Source: UBA7446 sp049596455 (GTDB taxonomy: Bacteria; Bacteroidota; Bacteroidia; Flavobacteriales; Flavobacteriaceae). Taken from it: a DNA stretch of 64,000 nucleotides. Positions within the stretch are counted from its first letter, which is position 1. Each line of letters opens with the position of its first letter. The DNA is taken from contig JBMYLP010000001.1 of assembly GCA_049596455.1 (NCBI GenBank), forward strand, positions 62,001 through 126,000. The letters are read 5' to 3'. Shown piece by piece: positions 26,224 to 34,628 of the stretch. Below the pieces are notes generated by a model. The model was not told where the DNA came from. It saw only the letters and a list, made by a program, of their open reading frames with translations, and searched no databases. Made by a program: the position numbers and the translations under genes.

Positions 26224-26757
26224 ATGGCTTTAGCCACTTTTGCTGGAGGTTGTTTTTGGTGTACCGAAACATTATTTACGCGCTTAGATGGTGTAATAGA
26301 TGCAATTCCTGGATATACGGGCGGACATATCAAAAATCCTGCCTACAGAGAAGTGTGTACAGGAAGAACAGGTCATGCCGAATGTGTACAAATCACTTTT
26401 GATGAAGCAGTGATATCATTCCAAACCTTATTGGAGGTTTTTTTTGATACGCACGACCCAACTACACTTAATCGCCAAGGAAATGATGTGGGAACCCAAT
26501 ACCGTTCGGGTGTTTTTTATCATACTGAGGAACAAAAAGAAATGACCCAAAACTTTATTGCTGATTTGGAGGAACAACAAACGTTTTCTAACCCAATTGT
26601 AACTGAAATTACTGCTTTTGAGGAGTTTTATGCTGCAGAAATCGAGCATAAAGATTATTTTAATTTAAATAAAAATCAGCCGTATTGTGCTGCTGTGATT
26701 TCCCCCAAAGTCAAGAAATTACTGACAAAACATTCATCAAAAATAAAAACGCTATGA
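26224..26757 (+). CDS. msrA: Peptide-methionine (S)-S-oxide reductase MsrA
   Basis: It repairs S-epimers of oxidised methionine. The 177 residues begin directly at the catalytic motif GGCFWCTE (Cys near residue 10), with the expected IDAIPGYTGGHIKNPAYREVCTGRTGHAE, the FFDTHDPTTLNRQGNDVGTQYRS block and the Tyr/Glu of the active site. There is no fused MsrB and no signal peptide, so it is cytoplasmic. The stop overlaps the folE start as ATGA. Confidence 0.96.
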   Translation: MALATFAGGCFWCTETLFTRLDGVIDAIPGYTGGHIKNPAYREVCTGRTGHAECVQITFDEAVISFQTLLEVFFDTHDPTTLNRQGNDVGTQYRSGVFYHTEEQKEMTQNFIADLEEQQTFSNPIVTEITAFEEFYAAEIEHKDYFNLNKNQPYCAAVISPKVKKLLTKHSSKIKTL

Positions 26758-27350
26758 CATTTGAAGCTAAAAATATCTACGATACTGACATAACCACATC
26801 CATGAAAAAACACTATTTGGAGGTGCTTACAGATTTGGGGGAAAATCCATACCGTGAAGGTCTGATTGAAACCCCAAAGCGCGCTGCCAAAGCAATGCAG
26901 TTTTTGACGCAAGGCTATGATATGGATCCAGCTGCTATTCTGGAAGGCGCAAAATTTGCCGAATCCTATAACGAAATGGTGGTGGTAAAAGATATTGAGT
27001 TGTATTCATTGTGCGAACACCATATGCTTCCGTTTTTTGGCAAGGCGCATATTGCATATATTCCTGATGGACACATTGTTGGATTGAGTAAAATTCCAAG
27101 AGTAGTGGACGTTTTTGCCCGTCGTCTTCAGGTACAAGAGCGTCTCACCGAGCAAATTATGAATTGCATAGACGAAACGCTCAAGCCCAAAGGAGTTGCA
27201 ATTGTTATTGAGGCATCTCATATGTGTATGATGATGCGTGGTGTGCAAAAGCAAAATTCGCTGACCACAACCTCTGGCTTTAGGGGCGCCTTTGAAGCAA
27301 TGGAAACACGGAATGAGTTCTTAAAACTTATTCAAGGGAAGTTGTCTTAG
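26754..27350 (+). CDS. folE: GTP cyclohydrolase I
   Basis: It converts GTP to 7,8-dihydroneopterin triphosphate, the first step of tetrahydrofolate (and biopterin) synthesis. The 198 residues include NPYREGLIETPKRAAKAM, the zinc/catalytic LCEHHMLPFFGKAHIAYIPDGHIVGLSK, the ERLTEQI block and MCMMMRGVQKQNS with the second zinc Cys. ATG 26754 overlaps the msrA stop as ATGA and gives the normal family N-terminus; a longer frame is open upstream but is msrA sequence. Confidence 0.96.
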   Translation: MTFEAKNIYDTDITTSMKKHYLEVLTDLGENPYREGLIETPKRAAKAMQFLTQGYDMDPAAILEGAKFAESYNEMVVVKDIELYSLCEHHMLPFFGKAHIAYIPDGHIVGLSKIPRVVDVFARRLQVQERLTEQIMNCIDETLKPKGVAIVIEASHMCMMMRGVQKQNSLTTTSGFRGAFEAMETRNEFLKLIQGKLS

Positions 27351-27352
27351 TG

Positions 27353-27374
27353 ACGCTAAATTGCGCTTTAGTGT
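27353..27374 (+). terminator. Possible terminator after folE
   Basis: An 8-bp stem ACGCTAAA/TTTAGTGT with one G-T pair closes a TTGCGC loop just after the folE stop and is followed by GTAATTTTAATTTG, a weak T-rich tail. It overlaps the stop of the convergent receptor gene. Confidence 0.45.
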
Positions 27375-29824
27375 GTAATTTTAATTTGTAGCATAACATT
27401 CCTTCCAACCTCATCGGAATAAAAGCGAAGTCTGTTCAGGTAGTCACGATAACGTGTGTTAAGAATATTATCGAATGTGAGCGATACATTGACTTTGCTC
27501 GAAAACAGCGCATACGTACCCCAATTTAAATCGACGCCTAAATGATGGTAGCCACCAGGCGGCGTGCTGATGTCAACAATTTTGTCAATTTTTTTTCCAT
27601 CTTCAAATACAGAAACCGTTGGATTTGTTTCAGGAAAACGCCTCTGACGCAGTACGTTTTGACTGTTTACCGCTATAAAAAAGGATTTCCACTTAGGTAA
27701 TGAAAATTGAATTTGATTGGTAAGTGTTACAGGCGATATATTGATAAGCGGCGTCTTTGTGTCGGCATTCGTACCGTGAACCCACGAGGTGCTGTGTTTT
27801 AGCTGTATGTGTTGACTAAAGTTATAGGCTAAATCAAAATCTACTCCTTTGAGTATTGCATTTACAGCTTTATATTCCCAAACTGGAAACGCTCCCCTGA
27901 TAGTTTGTTCCACACCTGTGGGTTCAATGATAATGTAATTTTGTCCATACGTGAAAAAAGGACTTAGGCTAAACGTCAAATCACCTTCTTTTTTCTCAAC
28001 ATCAAGCATGACTTTATGCGTCTTTTCTTTCTCCAAAAACGGATTTCCGTATTCTATGGTTGCCAGAGAATGGTGCAATCCATCACTAAACATTTCGGCA
28101 ATATCGGGTGCGCGTTGAGCGTAATTGTAATTTAACCCCACAACATACGAAGAGGAGAGTTTGTATTTCGCCCCTGCATTAAGTGCAATGGTATTAAAAG
28201 CTACATCTCTTTCAACTAATTTTTGACTTTTACTGGGAAATTCTTTTATGACATATGGACGTAATGTCGCTTCATAGTTTTTTGCTGCCCAAAGTCTGTT
28301 CGTGTAAAACTTTTGAACGGTATTGTTTTGGTATTCATAACGCAATCCAAGACCATAAGTAAAGGTTTCGTTAGGTCTAAATGAAGCGGTTCCATAGCCA
28401 CCTGCTTTAACTTTCAAATAATCTGGAATGAGTCGTTTTACTCCCGTATTGGGATTAGAATAATTATCCTGAATTTGAGCAAAAACTCCAGTGTCAAACG
28501 TCCCTGTGTCGCTTGACCATTCATAGTTTGTAGTTAAATCGTGAGTGTTCAAATGCAAGTCTATGGCAGCTATGTTTTTGAAATCTCCTCGTCTGACATC
28601 ATACTCCTTACGGTTGTTTTTTTGCCAACTGTATTTGATATTTAGTTTACGATTATCGTTAAAATAGGTTGCGTATTCTAAACTTGTCGTGTAGTGTTTG
28701 TTGGCTTGTTTTGGGTTGTTTATTTCATAAGAAAACGGGTTAATAACATTGGGCGTTCCAGCTTCAATGGCACGTAACAAATCAGCTACATTGCCAATAT
28801 GTGCGCTTTTAAGTATTCCAACTTCGTTATCAAAGTAACTGAAATACAGTTTCCACTTGTTATGAAAGCCATTTTTACCTAAAGAAAACGAAAGGTTTTT
28901 TTCATTGCTCCCCGTATTGGATAGTACGTAATCGGGTGCCGAAAAATCACCATTTCTTTTTAGCGTTCCTTGCGCCTTGATATAGGTGCCGTTTTGGTAT
29001 GATTTGACCCAGGAACTAACGATGCTAACCCCTTTGCCGTTTGTCATTCCACTCAAAATCGTTTTTCCATAAAGGGAATCTACAGGTTTTGGAGAATTGG
29101 ATTCTAGAATAACCATACCACCTGGCTTGGCACCAGAATATTTTAATGTGGCAGCCCCTTTGACAACACGGATATTTTCAAAGGCATTTAAATCCACATT
29201 TGGCGCATGGTCTTGTCCCCACTGCTGATTTTCTAGCATCGAACCGTTATAGACAATACCCACACGACTGCCAAACATACCGTGAATGACAGGTTTTCCT
29301 ATGCTGTTTCCTGTAGCGAGAATAGTTACACCACTTATAAGCTCAAGAACATCTGCCAATCCTTTTGCGCTGTAACGGTCTTTTTGGGCTTCTGTTACCG
29401 CATACACTTTGGCGGTTGAAGACAGCTTATCTGTTTTTTGTTTTGCGACTACAACTTCTTCTAACGACTCAACGTGATGATCCAGAAAGAATTCAAATGA
29501 AGCGGATTCTCGGATATCAATTTCCTTGATAAGCTCTTCACAATTAAGATGCGATATTTTCAGCGTAAGCTTTCCGGAGCAAAGATTTTCGAGGACAAAA
29601 CGCCCATCGGCGACGGAAATTGTAGCTGTAGGTGTACCTACCACTTGAATAACTGCTGCCTCCAAGGGAGCATTGTCGTGTATCCCTATAACTCTCCCTT
29701 CAAGACTCATATTACAGTCTTGCGAAAAAGCAAAACCAGTAGCCAATAGAACTATATTGACTACTGATTTTAAAAGGTTACAACGAATTGCACAACTGCA
29801 CCGTGTTGTTGCATTTGATTTCAA
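27368..29824 (-). CDS. TonB-dependent outer-membrane receptor, probable metal-ion or metallophore uptake
   Basis: An 818-residue receptor: signal peptide ending near FAFSQD, an N-terminal carboxypeptidase-like regulatory domain (LEGRVIGIHDNAPLEAAVIQVVG, about 42-115), a plug domain (LADVLELISGVTILATGNSIGKPVIHGMFGSRVGIVYNG, IRVVKGAATLKYSG), and a 22-strand-type barrel ending VMLQIKITH. The plug and loops hold His clusters (GQDHAPNVD, GGYHHLG). The start is TTG 29824; no ATG is available before the signal peptide, and the preceding lipoprotein ends 15 nt upstream in the same frame. Its neighbours are a His/Asp-rich lipoprotein and a His/Cys-rich exported peptide, which points to zinc or copper uptake (inference). 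Confidence 0.9.
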   Translation of the reverse strand: MKSNATTRCSCAIRCNLLKSVVNIVLLATGFAFSQDCNMSLEGRVIGIHDNAPLEAAVIQVVGTPTATISVADGRFVLENLCSGKLTLKISHLNCEELIKEIDIRESASFEFFLDHHVESLEEVVVAKQKTDKLSSTAKVYAVTEAQKDRYSAKGLADVLELISGVTILATGNSIGKPVIHGMFGSRVGIVYNGSMLENQQWGQDHAPNVDLNAFENIRVVKGAATLKYSGAKPGGMVILESNSPKPVDSLYGKTILSGMTNGKGVSIVSSWVKSYQNGTYIKAQGTLKRNGDFSAPDYVLSNTGSNEKNLSFSLGKNGFHNKWKLYFSYFDNEVGILKSAHIGNVADLLRAIEAGTPNVINPFSYEINNPKQANKHYTTSLEYATYFNDNRKLNIKYSWQKNNRKEYDVRRGDFKNIAAIDLHLNTHDLTTNYEWSSDTGTFDTGVFAQIQDNYSNPNTGVKRLIPDYLKVKAGGYGTASFRPNETFTYGLGLRYEYQNNTVQKFYTNRLWAAKNYEATLRPYVIKEFPSKSQKLVERDVAFNTIALNAGAKYKLSSSYVVGLNYNYAQRAPDIAEMFSDGLHHSLATIEYGNPFLEKEKTHKVMLDVEKKEGDLTFSLSPFFTYGQNYIIIEPTGVEQTIRGAFPVWEYKAVNAILKGVDFDLAYNFSQHIQLKHSTSWVHGTNADTKTPLINISPVTLTNQIQFSLPKWKSFFIAVNSQNVLRQRRFPETNPTVSVFEDGKKIDKIVDISTPPGGYHHLGVDLNWGTYALFSSKVNVSLTFDNILNTRYRDYLNRLRFYSDEVGRNVMLQIKITH

Positions 29825-29839
29825 AACGAAACGTTTTGT

Positions 29840-30412
29840 TTACTCCACATGTGCTTCAAACTCAATTTCCACATCAGTAGAGCCACCAAAATCGGCACGT
29901 TCTGTACCTGTTTTTGAAGTTGGTTCGTGAATCAAATATGCCTCCACATCGACCTCACCGGCAGTAGTAGTTTCCCAAAGCGTTTTTAGATGCACAGGAT
30001 TGTTGCTACTGTCTTTTGTGTCGTCTGGTGCCGCTGTAATGGTTATGCCACTACCATCAGCCAACTCATAGAATACTTGGTGCTCATCAGCTTCTTCTAT
30101 TATTTCTGCGGTAACATTTTCTTGCTCATTCCAGAACGTAATCTCGAACTTGTATGTCGAATTACTTTCGAGCTCAATGACTTTGTGGTCACCGTGATCG
30201 TCTTCATCTCTAGTCGATATTGCATGACTATGGTCGTCATCTACTTCAAAAGAAATGGTTTCAGTAGCGTTGTCGGCTTGGTTGGTTACTTTTAGATCCA
30301 CCCGGGTAAACACCTCTTCTTCATTAACAGGTTTAGGGTCGTCTTTTTCGCATGATGCTAAAAATAGTATAGCAGATAGTAATAATGATTTTTTAAAAAT
30401 ATTTTTTGACAT
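29840..30412 (-). CDS. His/Asp-rich outer-membrane lipoprotein of the receptor locus
   Basis: A 190-residue lipoprotein with lipobox LASC at 18-21 and a repeat-like sandwich of beta strands (TRVDLKVTNQ...TISFEVDDD; TYKFEITFWNE). The segment DDDHSHAISTRDEDDHGDHK is crowded with His and Asp, as expected for a metal-binding surface. It ends 15 nt before the TonB-dependent receptor gene on the same strand, and the two are surely co-transcribed. I recall similar lipoproteins paired with TonB receptors in flavobacteria, often labelled type 1 periplasmic binding fold; the metal is not known. Confidence 0.82.
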   Translation of the reverse strand: MSKNIFKKSLLLSAILFLASCEKDDPKPVNEEEVFTRVDLKVTNQADNATETISFEVDDDHSHAISTRDEDDHGDHKVIELESNSTYKFEITFWNEQENVTAEIIEEADEHQVFYELADGSGITITAAPDDTKDSSNNPVHLKTLWETTTAGEVDVEAYLIHEPTSKTGTERADFGGSTDVEIEFEAHVE

Positions 30413-30486
30413 GTCTATAGTTTTTTTGAATAATAAATAAGGTTAAACCCAAGATTGGGCTTATAAAAGATTTGCGATAAGAAAAA

Positions 30487-30795
30487 CTATAAAACAGGTG
30501 GTGCGCGTAACTGCTTAGAAAAAATTACTTTTCCAAACACTTTAGTTACTTGAAGTGTGTTTTCAAATAAAAACGATTCGGGAAGGGAGAAAAATGAAAA
30601 AGTGGGGAGAACGGCATGCGTATTGGAAACATAATCCAACAACTCACATGTAGTTTCACCTTCGTGAAAATGAAGGCTACTTTCTTCGCAGACAGGGTGG
30701 TCGTGATGCTCAAAAATATGAACGTGCTGCGCTAATGTAGGGTAGAATAACAACCCTAAAAACAACAATCTAAAAAAGAAAAATTTAGTTTTCAT
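30487..30795 (-). CDS. His/Cys-rich small exported protein with RAPPVL tail
   Basis: A 102-residue protein. The signal peptide or anchor is MKTKFFFFRLLFLGLLFYPTLAQ. It is followed directly by H24, H26, H30, H31, H33, C36, H42, H44 and C50 (HVHIFEHHDHPVC ... HFHEGETTC): seven His and two Cys within 27 residues, a probable metal-binding site. The C-terminus ends KQLRAPPVL, a short (R)APP tail also found in other small metal-linked exported proteins, as I recall. ATG 30795 is preferred over upstream codons because it opens the signal peptide. The start overlaps the DUF6787 gene by 11 nt, which ties it to the serC-serA unit. Confidence 0.78.
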   Translation of the reverse strand: MKTKFFFFRLLFLGLLFYPTLAQHVHIFEHHDHPVCEESSLHFHEGETTCELLDYVSNTHAVLPTFSFFSLPESFLFENTLQVTKVFGKVIFSKQLRAPPVL

Positions 30796-31102
30796 CCTTT
30801 GGCACAAACAAAAAACCCAATCCCATGCGAGAAAGCATTTTCTTTTCAAAGTTCCAAAAAAAACGGAACTGACCAAATATAAAGCCAAAAAAAACGAGTA
30901 ATACCTGATAGATAGGGAAAATCAACAAAAGCCTGGCGGGCCAATACACCCAGCCTGAAAAATTTTCTGCTGTGATGCCCAAAAAGTTTGTTAGGGGAGT
31001 GGCGAGTTTAGCAGCAGAAGAGCCTGTAACGGCAAAAACCACTAAAATCATCACCAATTGAAAATTGGAGTGTATTCCCCAACGTTTTTTTAGCCGTTGC
31101 AT
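30785..31102 (-). CDS. DUF6787 family membrane protein
   Basis: A 105-residue inner-membrane protein with two hydrophobic segments (FQLVMILVVFAVTGSSAAKLA and PARLLLIFPIYQVLLVFFGFIFG) and the ending FFWNFEKKMLSRMGLGFLF, characteristic of DUF6787. Its start codon abuts the serA stop with no gap; its stop overlaps the His/Cys-rich gene by 11 nt. The function of the family is unknown. Databases sometimes call it a diacylglyceryl transferase, which its size does not support. Confidence 0.85.
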   Translation of the reverse strand: MQRLKKRWGIHSNFQLVMILVVFAVTGSSAAKLATPLTNFLGITAENFSGWVYWPARLLLIFPIYQVLLVFFGFIFGQFRFFWNFEKKMLSRMGLGFLFVPKDEN

Positions 31103-32053
31103 TTAGCCTAAAAGTTCAGAGATTTGTTGGGCTAACTCCGTACCAATACGATCTTGTGCTTCTTTTGTCGCCGCCCCGATATGTGGTGTTAACGAAATTT
31201 TAGGGTGCATCAATAACTTAATAGCCGGAGTGGGCTCATTCACAAAGGTATCAAGAGCAGCAAATGCCAAATGCTCATTGTCTAAAGCAGTTACAAGCGC
31301 CTCTTCATCTACCACGCCGCCGCGCGCGGCATTGATAAGTCCAGCGCCTTTTTTCATTTTCGCAATCTCTGCTGCACCAATGGTGGGTTTTTCCTGCGCT
31401 GGAACGTGTAATGTAATAAAGTCGGATTGCGAAAGCACCTCATCAAACGAACGTGTTTTTACAGCAATATCCACTGATTGACCATTAAAGAAATCTACTG
31501 CGATAGTCGTGTCTTCCATAAAAGGGTCATATGCCGCAACATCCATTCCTAAGCCCAATGCAATTTTTGCTGTTGCCTGCCCAATACGACCAAAGCCCAC
31601 AATTCCCAATGTCTTTCCGCGTAACTCAATACCACCTGCATAGGCTTTTTTGAGCGCTTTAAACTTTGTTTCGCCATCAAGGGGCATGTTGCGATTGGCA
31701 TCGTACAAAAAGCGCACTGCGCCAAACAAATGCGCAAATACCAACTCTGCCACAGAGGCAGACGAGGCTGCGGGTGTATTGATTACGTGTAAGCCTTTTT
31801 CGCGGGCATAGTCAACATCGATATTATCCATACCAACACCACCACGACCAATAAGCTTTAATCCTGGACATGCATCGATAAGCTCTTTACGAGCGGTTGT
31901 GGCACTACGTACCAATAAGCCTGTGATATTGTTTTCGTTGATATAGGCAACAAGTTGCTCTTGCGCTACATTGGTGGTGGTTACGGTAAAACCTGCCTGC
32001 GTAAGCGCATCAATACCCGATTGAGAAACGCCGTCGTTTGCGTGAATATTCAT
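31103..32053 (-). CDS. serA: D-3-phosphoglycerate dehydrogenase (short form, no ACT domain)
   Basis: The first step of serine synthesis: 3-phosphoglycerate to 3-phosphohydroxypyruvate. The 316 residues hold the D-2-hydroxyacid dehydrogenase folds: GRGGVGMDNIDVDYA, the NAD motif GIVGFGRIGQATAK, the catalytic Arg in NAARGGVVDEEAL, Glu in DTFVNEPTP and His in LTPHIGAAT. It ends there with no ACT domain, so it is unlikely to be serine-inhibited. The gene lies 7 nt after serC and directly before the DUF6787 gene. Confidence 0.93.
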   Translation of the reverse strand: MNIHANDGVSQSGIDALTQAGFTVTTTNVAQEQLVAYINENNITGLLVRSATTARKELIDACPGLKLIGRGGVGMDNIDVDYAREKGLHVINTPAASSASVAELVFAHLFGAVRFLYDANRNMPLDGETKFKALKKAYAGGIELRGKTLGIVGFGRIGQATAKIALGLGMDVAAYDPFMEDTTIAVDFFNGQSVDIAVKTRSFDEVLSQSDFITLHVPAQEKPTIGAAEIAKMKKGAGLINAARGGVVDEEALVTALDNEHLAFAALDTFVNEPTPAIKLLMHPKISLTPHIGAATKEAQDRIGTELAQQISELLG

Positions 32054-32060
32054 ATGTGAA

Positions 32061-33125
32061 TTATGCTTTTTGTTCTAAAGTTTTCATTACATCTACAAGT
32101 GCTTGTACAGACGCAATAGGAAGTGCGTTATACATCGATGCGCGGTATCCACCAACAGAGCGGTGCCCGTTGATGCCGTTTAACCCTGCTTCCTTAGCCA
32201 TGGCTTCAAACGTATCTTTAAGCTCAGGCGTATTCAATGTAAAAGTAGCATTCATAGTGCTTCGGTCTTCTTTGGAGGCAAACCCATCAAACAGTGGATT
32301 GCGATCAATTTCGCCATACATAAGCGCAGCTTTTGCCTCGTTTTCTTTTTCGATAGCGGCTATTCCGCCTTTGTTTTTAAGCCACTCAAGGTTCAGCATG
32401 GAAGTATAGACAGCAAACACAGGAGGCGTATTAAACATACTGTCTTTGTCTGCGTGGATTTTATAGTCCAGCATCGAAGGAATTTGATGGGACACTTTTC
32501 CAAGCACCTCTTCTTTAACTACTACAAGGGTAGTCCCAGCAGGGCCCATATTCTTTTGTGCTCCAGCATATAAAATGCCGAATTTGCTAAAATCCAATTG
32601 ACGCGAAAAAATATCAGAAGAGGAATCGGCTACCAATACCGCATCCGTTTCGGGAAGGGCTTTGTATTGCGTACCAAAAATGGTGTTGTTCGTTGTGATA
32701 TGAAGGTAATCCAAGCCTGTTGGTATGTCAAAGCCCTTTGGGATGTAGTTAAAATTGGTGTCTTTTGACGACGACACTTCGACCACTTCACCTAAAAGCT
32801 TAGCTTCTTTAATTGCCTTAGTTGACCACGTTCCGGTATTGCAATATCCCGCTTTATTTTCAAGTAAGTTGTATGCCGTAGCAACAAACTGCAAACTAGC
32901 ACCACCCTGTAAAAACATGGCTTTGTACCCTTTGCCTTCGAGTCCTAAAAGTTCAAGTGCCAACGAAGTAGCACGATCCATAATGTTAATAAAAGCAGGA
33001 CTGCGGTGCGAAATTTCGATAAGCGATAAACCAGAGTTGTCGAGTTCTACCACCGCCTCTGCGGCTTTTTGCATGACTTCTTGCGGAAGGATACAAGGTC
33101 CAGCACTAAAATTGTGCTTCTTCAT
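32061..33125 (-). CDS. serC: Phosphoserine aminotransferase
   Basis: The PLP enzyme converting 3-phosphohydroxypyruvate and glutamate to 3-phosphoserine. The 354 residues show the N-terminal KKHNFSAGPCILPQEVM, LQGGASLQF (PLP phosphate), DSSSDIFSRQLDF, the PLP Lys in YAGAQKNMGPAG and the C-terminal GHRSVGGYRASMYNALP. It is the first gene of the serC-serA unit; serA follows after 7 nt. The promoter side is AT-rich and shows TTTCTTTG, a near-consensus box, 26 nt upstream of the ATG. Confidence 0.96.
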   Translation of the reverse strand: MKKHNFSAGPCILPQEVMQKAAEAVVELDNSGLSLIEISHRSPAFINIMDRATSLALELLGLEGKGYKAMFLQGGASLQFVATAYNLLENKAGYCNTGTWSTKAIKEAKLLGEVVEVSSSKDTNFNYIPKGFDIPTGLDYLHITTNNTIFGTQYKALPETDAVLVADSSSDIFSRQLDFSKFGILYAGAQKNMGPAGTTLVVVKEEVLGKVSHQIPSMLDYKIHADKDSMFNTPPVFAVYTSMLNLEWLKNKGGIAAIEKENEAKAALMYGEIDRNPLFDGFASKEDRSTMNATFTLNTPELKDTFEAMAKEAGLNGINGHRSVGGYRASMYNALPIASVQALVDVMKTLEQKA

Positions 33126-33190
33126 AACGTGAATTCATTTTTGAAACGCAAAGAAACAAAAACCGATGCAGTTACGCTCAGTAATTTATG

Positions 33191-34225
33191 TTACTTTTTT
33201 AACAAAAATGCCATAGTATCCACATGGTCGGCGTAGTCGTTAAGTTTTGGGTGCTGTGTTTGCCCAAAAGGAAGGCTATTTTTAAGACACGTGCTCACCA
33301 CACACTGAATGTGTTCCTGTTGTGCTTCAATTGACTTTTCAGCTGCTGCAACATCGCTGTAGGTACTGTAATGCACACAGGCAATAGGCGAGTTTAGGGC
33401 ATTATCTTTTTTAAGCATGATAAACCCATTTTCTAGCAGCTCTTCTTCTTGCATCAAATACACCGCTTTGTTGTAGTCGTAGTTGTTTGCATAGGCATTG
33501 TGGTGGATAATCTCCCGATGCTCGTATAACGCCAAAAACAAATCGTTAAAATCATATCCTTCGGGAACCATAAGGTGTGAAACGCTACGGCAACCCAATC
33601 CAAAATACTGCATGATATCAATACACAGTGCTTTTAAATCTTCTTCGCTTTCCGTTCCATCAAGTACGGCAACGCCGTTGCGTGTTTGGCGCACGATATG
33701 CGGTACATCTTTAAAATAATACTGAAAATAGCGTGCTGTGTTGTTGCTTCCCGTGGCAATAACACGGTCAAACTGCGTTAGCTTACCATCCGTAAAATGT
33801 ATTTTTCCCTGCCATTCAGGTTGTTTATCGCACAGGAAATCCACCACAAAGGGCAGAAGCACGGCATCGTTACTGGAATATTTTACTTCAATACGGTAGC
33901 CACACGCCAATCCACACAGCACATCGTGCAGTCCCACAAGGGGAATGTTTCCTGCCAATACCAACCCTAATCGCTGGGTTGTTTGCTGTGCTGGGTACTG
34001 GCTTAACCATGTAGCAATGTTGTTTTCGGTAAGCGTATTGCCCCAAGAGCGAAGGCAAAAATCAAGGTTTTCTTTTGTAAACCATTTGTTTTGATTTGAT
34101 GCGCTAACAAGCGCATTATCAAGTTTTTCAATCCATAAATTGGGAGATGATTTATCAGCTGTATAGTCTCTAAAAAGCTGTCCAAGAGCCGAAAACGAAG
34201 TAATGGTGGACGGGTGTGAATTCAT
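33191..34225 (-). CDS. LuxC-like acyl-CoA reductase family protein
   Basis: A 344-residue protein of the LuxC/acyl-CoA reductase family (aldehyde-dehydrogenase fold), which reduces acyl-CoA or acyl-protein thioesters to aldehydes. The visible marks are LVLAGNIPLVGLHDVLCGLACGY, the nucleotide-binding-like RVIATGSNNTARYFQYYF, RNGVAVLDGTES and the putative catalytic Cys in YFGLGCRSVSHLMVPEGYD. It diverges from a ferredoxin gene with 51 nt between. This LuxC - ferredoxin - serC neighbourhood is, to my memory, preserved in flavobacteria. Its physiological role there is not known. Confidence 0.88.
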   Translation of the reverse strand: MNSHPSTITSFSALGQLFRDYTADKSSPNLWIEKLDNALVSASNQNKWFTKENLDFCLRSWGNTLTENNIATWLSQYPAQQTTQRLGLVLAGNIPLVGLHDVLCGLACGYRIEVKYSSNDAVLLPFVVDFLCDKQPEWQGKIHFTDGKLTQFDRVIATGSNNTARYFQYYFKDVPHIVRQTRNGVAVLDGTESEEDLKALCIDIMQYFGLGCRSVSHLMVPEGYDFNDLFLALYEHREIIHHNAYANNYDYNKAVYLMQEEELLENGFIMLKKDNALNSPIACVHYSTYSDVAAAEKSIEAQQEHIQCVVSTCLKNSLPFGQTQHPKLNDYADHVDTMAFLLKK

Positions 34226-34227
34226 AT

Positions 34228-34258
34228 TTTGCTGTGGTGTGGCTATGCACTATTTTTG
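34228..34258 (+). promoter_or_regulatory. Promoter of the ferredoxin gene (TTTG-N19-TATTTTTG)
   Basis: TTTG at 34228-34231, 19 nt, then TATTTTTG at 34251-34258, both matching the Bacteroidota -33/-7 consensus. The ATG of the ferredoxin follows 18 nt later. Confidence 0.7.
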
Positions 34259-34276
34259 CAAAGTTAAAAAATTGCT

Positions 34277-34627
34277 ATGGCTATTATCATAACTGACGAA
34301 TGTATTAATTGTGGGGCATGCGAGCCCGAATGTCCAAACACCGCTATTTACGAAGGTGCTTTTGATTGGAAATACGCAGATGGTACCCAATTAAGCGGTG
34401 ATGTTGTTCTCCCTAATGGAAAAGCCGTAGATGCCGACGCCATGCAAGAGCCTATCTCTGATGAGGTGTATTTTATTGTACCTGATAAATGTACCGAGTG
34501 CAAGGGCTTTCATGATGAGCCGCAGTGTGCTGCCGTTTGCCCTGTAGATTGCTGTGTTCCCGACGAAGACCACGTGGAAACTGAAGAAGTGCTTTTGGGC
34601 AAGCAACGTTTTATGCATCCCGAATAG
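34277..34627 (+). CDS. 4Fe-4S dicluster ferredoxin
   Basis: A 116-residue ferredoxin with two cluster-binding motifs: CINCGACEPEC followed by P (C-X2-C-X2-C-X3-C-P) near the N-terminus, and C-TECKGFHDEPQ-CAAVCP (C-X2-C-X8-C-X3-C-P) near 73-90. The X8 spacing is that of the YfhL-like ferredoxins. A 45-residue acidic insertion lies between the motifs. It probably shuttles electrons in the cytoplasm, and its divergent LuxC-like neighbour is a possible partner (inference). ychF starts 1 nt after its stop. Confidence 0.95.
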   Translation: MAIIITDECINCGACEPECPNTAIYEGAFDWKYADGTQLSGDVVLPNGKAVDADAMQEPISDEVYFIVPDKCTECKGFHDEPQCAAVCPVDCCVPDEDHVETEEVLLGKQRFMHPE

Positions 34628-34628
34628 T

